Shown here: one piece after another, positions 1 through 7,765 of the stretch | How positions within the stretch are numbered: position 1 is the first letter of the stretch | Layout: each line of letters opens with the position of its first letter | Origin: Isohypsibius dastychi | Taxonomy: Eukaryota > Tardigrada > Eutardigrada > Parachela > Isohypsibiidae | Assembly: GCA_034696485.1 (NCBI GenBank) | Contig: JAQIWT010001256.1 | Location: forward strand, 1-11,641 | Reading direction: 5' to 3' | DNA: 11,641 bases | Made by a program: the position numbers and the translations under genes | Notes under the pieces: generated by a model | What the model was told of the DNA's origin: nothing | Database searches by the model: none | Seen by the model: only the letters and a program-made list of their open reading frames with translations

Positions 1-1214
1 CGATACGAAATGATCGAAGATCGGAACCTTCTGGAACAACATCTTCAAGGAACAGTTGCGGCTGCATTCTACCCGGTGTCCGCACCACCGAGTATTTCAA
101 CTGCCGGTAGTGCATTCCGTAGCACTAACCCAAAATTCAACGCCGGTAAGTGTAGTTATCTAATCTCCTTAGTCCGGAATTTGATTGTATGTATTTTGAC
201 TACAGAGAATTTTCCTTCATTTGGACATTTGAGTGGAGACAGATTGTTTCAGCAACACATCAACTCGGAAAAGAACAAACTCCATCCTGGGATTCCTCCT
301 CCCGTGGTTCCTCTGCCGCATCCTGGGATCGAGAATGTGTTTTGCGACACCGCAGCTCGACTGCTCTATGCGTCCATAAAATGGGCGAAAAGTCTGCCAT
401 CTTTCGTTACTTTGCCATTTCGTGACCAGGTAACGCGCATTTCCGGCTGAAGATCGAATACCAGTCTCATTTATAACGTGTATGCTATAAATTTACATTT
501 TAAAGATTTTATCTTGAAGTCTGGTATTTTTAGCTTTCCTCAATGGATCAATTTCTTTTGCTGAATTAATTTTATAATTAATTCATTAATTAATTTATTA
601 AATAATTAATTAATTAGCTTACGGTATACATGTGATCAATATATTTTCAGGTTGTTCTCCTCGAAGCAAGTTGGTGTGAGCTGTTCGTAATGTGGTCAAT
701 GCAGTGGTCATTTCCGCTTGATACTTGTCAGCAATTACTCTCATCGATGGAAAGACATCCAAGCGCTTCGCATTGTAACACATCGCCAACAAAGGTCACC
801 GAAGCTCGACTACTCGCTGACGTTTTTGCCAGATTTCGGGCACTCTCTGTGGATCCGGCAGAGTTTGCATGTTTGAAAGCCATCGTTTTGTTCAAGCCTG
901 ATGCAAAGGGTTTGAAAGAGCCGTCTCAAGTAGAGAATCTTCAAGATCAGGCTCAAATTATGTTGGGACAACACGTTCGCGTTCATTATGTTGCACAACC
1001 CGCCAGGTTCGTACTTCCGGTTTTCTAATCACCGATTTCTGCTATTTCAGTCTTGAAAGATTACGAGAATTATGCTTTCAGATTTGGCCGGCTGCTGCTG
1101 TTACTGCAATACCTCCATCAGATCCCATCGGACTGGTTAGAACTGGGCCTGTTTTCTCGTCTTACGGCTGGAAGCTCCATGGAAAAAGTTCTCAGCGACA
1201 TTTACAAAAGCTAA
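1..1214 (+). CDS. NR2E3: NR2E-class nuclear receptor, C-terminal part (hinge and ligand-binding domain), 5' partial
   Basis: Seen: exons 1-145 (open from the window edge), 206-429, 651-1006 and 1082-1214, phases consistent, TAA at 1212; 858 nt encode the last 285 residues. Exon 2 carries the helix 3-4 signature of nuclear-receptor ligand-binding domains (TAARLLYASIKWAKSLPSF, then LPFRDQ). Exon 3 continues VVLLEASWCELF and QWSFPLD, then RFRALSVDPAEFACLKAIV and LQDQAQIMLGQH. Exon 4 gives FGRLLLLL and the terminal helix region MEKVLSDIYKS. Known: these blocks are typical of the NR2E group; the RALxVDPxEFAC and KGLKxP wording resembles NR2E3/PNR, insect Hr51 and FAX-1 more than Tailless/TLX. Such proteins are nuclear transcription factors acting in neural or photoreceptor identity. 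Inference: the DNA-binding domain is encoded upstream. Oddities: the intron after 1006 has a poor donor (GTTCGT), and the usual LPxLR after LLLLL reads LQYLH. The exact NR2E subgroup is moderately certain; the family is very likely. Confidence 0.9.
430..650 (+). repeat. Intron with AT-rich TTAAT/ATTAA repeat block (about 563-616)
   Basis: This is intron 2 of the nuclear-receptor gene, with donor GTAACG at 430 and acceptor TTTTCAG ending at 650. From about 563 to 616 it consists almost only of degenerate TTAAT/ATTAA units, which are self-complementary and can fold on themselves. It looks like simple-sequence expansion; nothing else is visible. Confidence 0.7.
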
Positions 1215-1613
1215 AGTAGTTTCTTCGTCATTTTCTTGTCAGAAGCCGATGCATGTTTGTAATAATTCTTTCACTTAATACCAAAACGAAATTCGTTGGT
1301 ATTGGTTTCCTGTTTTATTTGTAATTTACAAGCTGTGAATGAGTTGTCGGCCAGGCTTATCGAATCTGGAATCTTGAAATTTAAATGAAGTTAGAGATGG
1401 TCATCTGTCGATAAGAAGAAAGCTTCCGTACATCTAGCGGTCTGCACTTTAAATACTGAACCGGTCAAGGTTCATCGTAACTTCAAATCTATTAAATCTA
1501 CACGAGATTCCGAGAGTCTCGCTTTGAAAACGTTTTCCGCAGTACTTAGCGAAATCCGCGGATGTGAAATCTGGATTAATCCTTGTCAAAAATCGCGATT
1601 CTTTCCATCAACA
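1215..1613. other. Intergenic region between nuclear receptor and acyltransferase copy A
   Basis: About 400 bp with no supported exon. It should hold the 3' end of the receptor transcript and the promoter/5' UTR of copy A. An ATTAAA hexamer at 1491-1496 is the only poly(A)-signal-like word, about 277 nt after the receptor stop. A small hairpin (stem CGAGATT/AGTCTCG with one G-U pair, about 1502-1520) lies just after it. No convincing TATA box is seen. Confidence 0.5.
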
Positions 1614-1618
1614 ATGGG
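1614..1618 (+). other. 5-nt coding first exon of copy A (ATGGG)
   Basis: ATGGG is followed directly by donor GTATGT at 1619. It joins to acceptor GTAG ending at 1693, giving Met-Gly-Gln-Lys-Ile-Leu-Gly. The choice is supported by copy B, which starts with the same five coding bases and donor at 4942-4946 and continues Met-Gly-Lys-Lys-Val-Leu-Gly. No other ATG in the right frame precedes the conserved VPWNRR block. Confidence 0.75.
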
Positions 1619-2210
1619 GTATGTTTCTGTAAAAATTCGGACAACCAGAAAAGTATAAGGCTTCGTTGGTCGACAATCTCGTATTTCTTGTAGTCAGAAA
1701 ATCCTCGGGATCGAGCTAGCACCGCTGAAGGTACCATGGAATCGAAGAATGCAAACACTGGCTGCTTTTCTGGTAAGAATTTATTTCTTTTGTTGCTCAA
1801 ATTGCTGCTTCATGAATATTTTACCGAAGACGACGTATTTATTCTTCTTCGGCGGAGCTTCCTCGATTTTTCTTCTTGGATATCTTTTGTTCTGCACAAA
1901 GTTCTGGTGGATCTCATTACTTTATATATCGTGGATGTATTATGACCGGAAGACGAGCTCGACTGGCGGACATCGATGGGAATTCGTCCGCCGTCTCAAG
2001 ATTCACGAATCATTACGCGATTATTTCCCCATGCAGCTCATCAAAACCGCGGAATTCGATCCGGCTTTCAATTATGTATTGGGATATCATCCACACGGTA
2101 AGTTGTTTCAAAGATTTCTCCATCGAAAACTACAGAATCTCAAAGAAACGAGAAGTTGTTGATCAGATTCGAAACCGCAAGAAGAACAGCGTAACGATCA
2201 ACCGCTCAAC

Positions 2211-2216
2211 TTTATT
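2211..2216 (-). terminator. Possible poly(A) signal AATAAA for the nested gene
   Basis: Plus-strand TTTATT reads AATAAA on the minus strand, about 160 nt after the nested gene's stop and inside the same host intron. The position fits a short 3' UTR, but the region is AT-rich and the hexamer could occur by chance. Confidence 0.35.
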
Positions 2217-2375
2217 CCTCAGAGTTTAAGAAGGTTATGCGATAAAAATGCATTCATAAAAGAGAACAAAAAATCGAACACCATCCATCAATTAATTAAT
2301 CGGAACAAAATAAGGCCCAATAATTTACCGCGTAAAACAAACAAACCTGCGAAACTCACCGGTCACCACCATCCC

Positions 2376-3071
2376 TCAAACCGTCTTGAGTTTTCGCAGT
2401 GTTGTGCTTTTCCGGTTTGAACAAACTCCTTTCTTTCCAGCCATCAGCTCATCAAGTTTCTGGAATTTTCGTGCAGGTTCCTCCGTTTTCCTTGTCGATC
2501 GTTCCGACGCTTGTATGGCCGTTTTCCTCTCCAGTTTCTTTCTTTTCCGATCCTTTTCATACTCAGTGAAGGAATACTGGGCCAGATCTCGGATGTTGCA
2601 TCGAGGCAAGAGGTCGTGGATCCGTTCCAGTCTCTCGCCATAAAAGGTGACTCCTCGAGCAAATACCTTCTTCTCGAATGTCGACAAGGATGCAGTTGCT
2701 CCGGTAAACTCGTTAGCCATCATGTGCATCACTTTTGAATAATCGTTCTCGTAAAGGTGGAGAAGTGCCAGAATCTGATCCTTTCCAATCATCATTCCCA
2801 TTGTGATGGTCCAAGAAACGAGATCGTCGACTTGGCTCTCTTTTACTGCATCGTTTGGAGTCCATAACATTACAGCACACTCATGCTTGTCCTCCTCGTA
2901 GTTCTTTCTTTGTTCCGATGAGAGCAGCGATGGCAGAAGAGCTTGAAAATCCTCGCCGACTCTTGAAAATCCCGGTTTGGAGAAGCGTTGTTTTGGAATG
3001 TGATCAACTTTTCCAGCGAGCTTTTTACCGACTTCGTTGTCAGTCAACGTGGTTTCCGGATTAAGCAACAT
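2376..3071 (-). CDS. Intronless CoREST/RCOR-like ELM2-SANT protein nested in the copy A intron
   Basis: A 231-codon intact ORF, ATG at 3071-3069, TGA at 2378-2376; an in-frame TAA lies two codons upstream, so the start is firm unless an upstream exon exists. Residues about 37-122 match an ELM2 domain: SRVGEDFQALLP, then MLWTPND in the place of the CoREST L-V-W-S-P-N block, then a helical stretch ending KVMHMMANEF. Residues about 127-176 match SANT1 (FEKKVFARGVTFYGERLERI, HDLLP). The tail from about 174 is basic and Lys/Arg/Glu-rich. Known: CoREST uses ELM2-SANT1 to bind HDAC1/2 and a second SANT plus linker helix to bind LSD1 and nucleosomes, in the nucleus. Here linker and SANT2 are absent, and the usual SANT1 tryptophans (W-T start; the YYxW near the end) are replaced. 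Inference: a truncated retrocopy, perhaps still expressed and possibly dominant-negative. Family assignment is strong, function uncertain. Confidence 0.8.
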   Translation of the reverse strand: MLLNPETTLTDNEVGKKLAGKVDHIPKQRFSKPGFSRVGEDFQALLPSLLSSEQRKNYEEDKHECAVMLWTPNDAVKESQVDDLVSWTITMGMMIGKDQILALLHLYENDYSKVMHMMANEFTGATASLSTFEKKVFARGVTFYGERLERIHDLLPRCNIRDLAQYSFTEYEKDRKRKKLERKTAIQASERSTRKTEEPARKFQKLDELMAGKKGVCSNRKSTTLRKLKTV

Positions 3072-3583
3072 TATTTAGATGTTGGTGATGGCAAACAGTA
3101 GTCCAAGATGCAATGTCAGACCGGAACTAGGTATTCCTGGGAAATTGCGGAACTGCAGACAGCCAGAATTTTCAGACTGACTGACTAAGGTCACTCGCTT
3201 CGCATGGCAGTGTGTATGTGTGACACAATAGTACAGATGGGCAGGTGGCGCTTCGAATGCGGATGCGAAGAAACGAAAACGCCTTGACCAAGTCCAAATT
3301 CAATTGTTCGTTTCTTTTGTTTGACAACAAAATAACATTTTCCGACGACCCAAGTCACACAGGCCCTAAAACATGGATTCAAACTGCTAAATATCTCAGA
3401 ACATGAACTGGTGTCCGCCGATGAATTGCATGGCTTGGGTAGTGGTTCGAGAATGTCATTTCTGTAGATTAATTTAATTACCCGTGTGAATTAGAACGGC
3501 TGATGTTTAGCACATATCTGATTCTGCATTTTTCGGCTAAGAAAGTTTTTTCAAAAATTTGGATATGGTGTTTTCATTTTCAG
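3072..3583. other. Intronic flank, upstream region of the nested gene
   Basis: This 512-bp stretch is the 3' part of the copy A intron and also the region where a promoter of the minus-strand nested gene would sit. No exon, mobile element or clear core promoter is seen. The imperfect hairpin near 3250-3271 (CTTCG..CGAAG) is the only structure noticed. Confidence 0.4.
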
Positions 3584-3878
3584 GTGTTATGAGCCTTGGC
3601 ACGGCCAATTTCGGAACGGAAGCTACCGGCTTCAGTACGAAGTATCCCGGAATCAAACCTTATGTTTTGACGCTGAAGCTCCTACACTTCTTACCATTGT
3701 ATCGAGACTGGCTGTCTGTTCTTGGATATTGCGATGTTAGCAAAGAGAGTATTAACCACATCTTCAAAACAAACGGAAACGCTATCGTGGGTTGATCGGA
3801 AACATAATCTTTAACCACCGAAATCACAGCATTTTTTATGTTCGTGAACAGGTGATTGTAGTTGGAGGGGCCAGGGAG

Positions 3879-3914
3879 AGATGCAAACCCTCGTATGACG
3901 ACCGTGGTTCTTAA
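3879..3914 (+). other. Frameshift and premature stop in copy A exon 5
   Basis: Reading from acceptor 3851 gives VIVVGGARE up to base 3878. From there the same frame runs to TAA at 3912-3914. The frame starting at 3880 gives DANPRM, TTVVLKDRKGF, which aligns with copy B's LDAIPN...VLKNRKGF. Against copy B the lesion is best explained by loss of five bases between gag and gat. No GT..AG pair around it keeps both conserved halves. Confidence 0.8.
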
Positions 3915-4522
3915 AGACCGGAAAGGTTTCGTGAAACTGGCCATTAAATACGGGTAGGTTGAGTTGCTGCCGTGATACCGCAACTTCTATAAGCTTAAAT
4001 AATCAAATCTGCTAATTTTACAGTGCTCACTTAGTACCCGTGTATTCTTTTGGAGAAAACGACGTTTTTCGACTGGCAGTGAAAAATGAACCGGGATCTC
4101 TTGTTCGGCGAATTCAGAGGTTCTTCCAACAAAAAGCCGGGTTTGCTCCGATCATCGTTGCTGGCCGGTATACTATCCCTTTTTACGAAAGCATTTATTC
4201 TACTGATAGTCTCACAGAGTTTCTGGCTTTTCAGCGGTATGTTCAATTACACTTTTGGGATCGTTCCATTCCGTCATCCTATCAACACAGTGGGTAAGTT
4301 GGAAACACTATTAAGATTGGTTTTACGGGGAGTTCTTTTGGCGTCTGTGGTAATTTGGTGCTCGTAGTTGGAAAACCTATACCGGTCGAGGTGGATAAAA
4401 ATCCGTCTCAGGAGAAGATTGACGATTTACACAATCGCTACATGAAGAGTCTGGCGGAATTATTCGAACAACACAAAGCGGCTTATGGATACGGAGACAA
4501 AACCCTCGAGTTCGTGGACTAA

Positions 4523-4941
4523 TGATCACAGATCTTCGGCTCAACTTGGCCCCGGAGAATATTTCTTGAGATTGATGCAGTATTTTCGGTTTCTTCGTTG
4601 TGGCGCAGTTATCTTGACAAATTTTAGAGACTCCGAAACGTCGAAAAAGAATTGCAAGTTATTTTTTCCTGAATACCGTAGCACACATCGTAGAGTTACC
4701 AAGTGTTGACTACTGTAGTAACGTGGTAACTTCATGAGCGCAGTACGCAGTACGTAGTCAGCTGATGCCGGACAGGAGAGATAAATGTAAACAAACAATT
4801 ATCACTGTTTCTTTTGGCACTGGGATCGTTCCAAAGTCTGTTTTTTGATTTTCTTCTTCTGGGTGGTATATGAGGAAGCAGACTTCACTAGCCATCAGTT
4901 TCTTTGATTGTTTATACTGACAAAAGTCCGCACAAATCAAA
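4523..4941. promoter_or_regulatory. Intergenic spacer between the tandem acyltransferases
   Basis: About 420 bp that must hold the 3' end of copy A and the promoter of copy B. No AATAAA was found. An exact inverted repeat AGTTACCA (4694-4701) and TGGTAACT (4724-4731) encloses 22 nt. A CAGTACG tandem duplication (about 4740-4753) and an E-box CAGCTG (about 4759-4764) follow. The start context AAAATGG at 4942 is favourable. The promoter role is inferred from position only. Confidence 0.4.
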
Positions 4942-6770
4942 ATGGGGTATGTGAGATCGACTGGCTTTGGCATTCAGATCGATGGTCGATCACTTTGAAC
5001 TAGTTTTCTTTCTTTTCAGGAAGAAAGTTCTTGGAGTGGAACTGATACCTGCGAACGTCCCGATGGAACGTCGGCTTCAAACGCTGGCGGCTCTTTGGGC
5101 ATTCCTTTTGTTTGCTTTTGGAGGTAATAATAATATACACATTATGAACTATACATAATATAAACAATAAACATCATGAATATTCATGGTGTAGACTACA
5201 TCTGCCAAAGGAGATATGCATGTAACATATCGTACTGTATTTATGTTTTATTCCAGGTATATCTTCAATTGCACTACTTGGGTACTTGCTCTTCACGCGT
5301 TTTTGGTGGATTTCTCTTCTTTACGGAGTCTGGTGAGTTTCTTCCGGTGATGAGCATTGAGCAGTGCCGGTTTTCCATTGATTTTACTGAACCGAAGAGA
5401 TTCTGATCTTTACGGGTTTTCCGGTTCGTTTGGAATTTATTGTTTCCCCAACGGGCGAAAAATAACCCTCATGTTGCTGGCAGGTACATATATGATTGGG
5501 ATAGCAGCAGTCGTGGAGGTTCGTTGGATATTTACGGGCCCGAATCCCGTTCCAGCCTTGTAGAATATACGGCAACAGGCTGTTCATCATTTTCGCTTTA
5601 GGACATCGTATTGAATGGATTCGCCGTTTAAAGAGCAAAAAATATTTGAGGGACTTCTTTCCAATCACTTTGGTCAAAACTAGTGATCTGGATCCAAAGG
5701 AGAACTACATTTTCGGATATCACCCCCATGGTGAATAAATTGAGCTTCCGCTTGCCGCTATTTGTACGTCCGCTTTTGTTTTGTCAAACTACAACTCGCT
5801 TGCTAATGCTATGACCCAAGTATTCGCTGAAACTTTTTTCTAACCTTGTTTGTTGCAGGAGTAATGAGGTAATTTGGGCAAATTTTCCATGGCGAAGCGG
5901 CATCTCTTACCTGAGTTATCTAGCATTGGTGCGTTTACGAATTTCGGATCGGAGGCCACTGGATTCAGCGAAAAATATCCTGGCATCACTCCGTATTTAT
6001 TGACGCTGAAGCTTCTGCATCAATTTCCGATTTATCGAGATCTACTCAGTGCATATGGAATATGTGACGTTAGCAAGCAAAGCATCGAGCATATTCTGAA
6101 AACTAAGGGGAATGCAGTGGTTATCGTCGTTGGAGGTGCAAAAGAGTCGTTAGATGCCATTCCTAACCAAGACGAAGTTCCGATCGTCTTGAAGAACCGG
6201 AAAGGCTTCATCAAAATTGCGATTCGCCATGGGTCAGTCTCGTTAGTTCAAACTGGATATTATGGCACTTTTACGCAGAATTTCTTTTCTAGGGCTCATC
6301 TGGTTCCAGTTTATTCCTTTGGTGAAAATGAAATTTATTATCTCGTGCTGAAGAGCGAACCTGGATCCAAGATCCGGAAATTTCAGCGTGGTTGGCAAAA
6401 AATCTTTGGGTTTGCTCCAATCCTTTTTGCTGGTGCGAACAAATTACATCTCGAAAGTTTTGGTAAAGTTTTCCGTTGATGATTTTAATTGTAGGACGTG
6501 GCATTTTCAATTACGACTATGGACTTGTTCCATATAGGAAACCCATTCACACAGTCGGTAAGTTGACGTTAGCGTCGTTTTCGCTTGATTGAATTGTGAT
6601 TGAAACTGTTTTCAGTCGGTAATCCCATAAAGGTCACCAAGAATCCGAACCCAACACAAGAAGAAATTGATGAATTACATGAGCGCTACATGGCTGAACT
6701 GAACGGAATATTTGAAAAGCACAAAGAAGAATTCGGATATGGACACCAGAAACTGGTATTCTGTGAGTGA
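4942..6770 (+). CDS. MOGAT2: DGAT2/MOGAT-family acyltransferase, copy B, full length
   Basis: Ten exons: 4942-4946, 5020-5123, 5257-5332, 5484-5518, 5602-5730, 5859-5868, 5924-6232, 6293-6432, 6495-6557, 6616-6770 (TGA at 6768); 1026 nt, 341 aa, close to the usual 330-390 of the family. Seen: N-terminal GVELIPANVPMERRLQTLAA, resembling MOGAT enzymes more than vertebrate DGAT2; two hydrophobic stretches (residues about 21-38 and 40-60) forming the ER-membrane anchor; RDFFP (90-94); HPHG (114-117); VVGGAKESLDA (GGAKE at 190-194); RKGF (212-215); VPVYSFGENE; FAGRGIFNYDYGLVPYR; IHTVVGNPI; a C-terminal helix with ELHERYM. Known: the family transfers acyl from acyl-CoA to mono- or diacylglycerol for triacylglycerol storage; the HPHG histidine is essential. 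Substrate (MAG, DAG or wax alcohol) cannot be settled here. All phases fit. Weak donors: GTTCGT at 5519 and GTGCGA at 6433; the alternative donor 6463 would add ten residues but leaves only a 32-bp intron. Confidence 0.92.
5859..5868 (+). other. 10-nt microexon of copy B (encodes G-V-M-S junction)
   Basis: GAGTAATGAG lies between acceptor TTGCAG (ends 5858) and donor GTAATT (5869), followed by a 55-bp intron. It completes the Gly of HPHG and gives Val-Met and two bases of Ser. Copy A reads the same VMS block (GTTATGAGC) without interruption from 3584, so the microexon is needed to restore the conserved sequence and the frame. Confidence 0.82.
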
Positions 6771-7765
6771 TTCCCGGTATCATTCGCAATTGTCCTGAAG
6801 GAGCAGCTGAAAACCCGGCAATCGCTTCACAACAAATTCGGTATTTGGAAAGCGTTTGATTTTTGTCAGATTTAGTTCATAATACTGGCCTGTTCAGTTT
6901 TTGAATTTTGGGCAGCAAGAAATTGCATTATTTATATTTTGATTTTTTTTTCGCGCAGTCCTCTTTTCTCAAATTTGTTAGTTCAGATATTTTTATTGAA
7001 TTTTCATATGGTTTTTGTTATGCATTAAAGTTGAGTTGGAGCAGTCGTGGATTTCGGCACTTATTTCATATGATATTGGATGATTCTGAATTAATCAGGC
7101 ACACGAAAGCAGTTGCTAATTGATTCACAGGTTGCCGTATCTCTTACAATTCTTTAGATTAACCCCTTGAATCAAAGGTGCTCTTCTTGAAAGAAAGGCA
7201 ATCAAAGCATTTTCACACCTGCGTGAACCCGTTTACATGAGAGCTTGTTAGAAGGCGGTTCGAGTCCTTTATTAAGGAGAATATCTTGTTCTTAAAGGTC
7301 TTTTATTTTCAGCCGGTTGCACTGCAACAATGACCAGCCAACCATTTTAACGGGATCTTGAAGCAAAACGATTGTTTGGAAGCCTTTTGGTAACTGCCTT
7401 TTCTCCGCCATAAGTTTTCACGTGCGTTTGGTCGAATAATTGTTTGTTTGAAATGACTGATGTATCAAGTATATAGCAAAGGAAACAAGTAGATGTGTGA
7501 GTAACTATACACCTCAAATTTGTTTACAACTTTAATGATTCTCAAATAGCGACCTACGGTCGGAAACAAGAACAATTCGTATACCAAAACAGCGCCACCT
7601 AGCGCTGCTACGAAATAATATTAAAACAAATATTGAAAGATTAGTTTAAAATAATATGAATAAATGTGCATGCTCCGGTATTGCTAAGAACTTAATTTAT
7701 TATATGTGACCAGTTTTTTTGGTCCAGTTTTTGCTAGTCAGTCGATTTCGATGTTTTATTTTCAG
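6771..7765. other. Non-coding stretch downstream of copy B
   Basis: Nearly 1 kb, AT-rich, with stops in most frames and no supported exon. It should contain the copy B 3' UTR. Poly(A)-signal-like words are ATTAAA at 7024-7029 and AATAAA at 7659-7664; neither is decisive. A CTCF-like hairpin motif lies at 7590-7607. Confidence 0.5.
7590..7607. promoter_or_regulatory. CTCF-like motif in a perfect 6-bp hairpin
   Basis: CAGCGCCACCTAGCGCTG: arms CAGCGC and GCGCTG with a 6-nt loop. GCGCCACCTAG agrees with the reverse complement of the CTCF core consensus (CTAGGTGGCGC orientation), which is conserved across bilaterians; it then departs at the last positions (CGC instead of TGG). The same word also occurs in dispersed repeats of many invertebrates. 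Binding is inference. Confidence 0.3.

Larger units (their letters stand above)
2098..3583 (+). other. Long third intron of copy A, host of a nested antisense gene
   Basis: The donor GTAAGT at 2098 splits the Gly codon of HPHG, and the acceptor TTTTCAG ends at 3583. At 1486 bp it is about ten to twenty times longer than the other introns of these genes; copy B has a 128-bp intron at the same site. About half of it (2376-3071) is the antisense ELM2-SANT ORF. The flanks 2098-2375 and 3072-3583 show no further exon. Confidence 0.85.
1614..4522 (+). pseudogene. DGAT2/MOGAT-family acyltransferase, copy A, with frameshift in exon 5
   Basis: Exons: 1614-1618, 1694-1772, 1830-2097, 3584-3786, 3852-3953, 4024-4167, 4235-4293, 4368-4522 (TAA at 4520). 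Seen: MGQKILGIEL, then VPWNRRMQTLAAF, hydrophobic segments (GGASSIFLLGYLLF, FWWISLLY), RDYFP, the catalytic-type HPHG motif at residues 115-118, VVGGARE, RKGFVKLAIKYG, VPVYSFGEND, FAPIIVAGR, and C-terminal YGYGDKTLEFVD. Known: this family uses acyl-CoA to acylate mono- or diacylglycerol at the ER membrane; HPHG is its hallmark. The summed exons are 1015 nt, one over a multiple of three: after GGARE (gag 3876-3878) reading must shift by one base to recover the conserved DANP and VLKDRKGF. Without a shift, translation stops at 3912 after 205 residues. Two in-frame models exist, using donor 3791 and acceptor ending at 3874 (331 aa) or 3880 (329 aa), but both delete VIVVGGA. Called pseudogene tentatively; splice sites elsewhere look functional. 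Confidence 0.72.

Noticed and set aside
563-616. TTAAT block as an origin or transposon end
   Set aside because: It is degenerate low-complexity sequence inside an intron, with no terminal repeats or target duplication.
3191-3382. 63-codon minus-strand ORF in the copy A intron
   Set aside because: No domain, no splice or start support, and composition like surrounding non-coding sequence; taken as chance.
3660-3983. 107-codon minus-strand ORF over copy A exons 4-5
   Set aside because: It is the complement of the conserved acyltransferase coding exons and crosses their intron.
6908-7123. 71-codon plus-strand ORF
   Set aside because: Phe/Ser-rich translation of a T-rich tract with no splice or domain support; likely 3' UTR or intergenic.
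7257-7267. GGTTCGAGTCC, identical to a tRNA B-box
   Set aside because: The flanking bases do not form a T-arm stem (GGCGG against CCTTT), and no A-box, anticodon arm or acceptor stem is found upstream.
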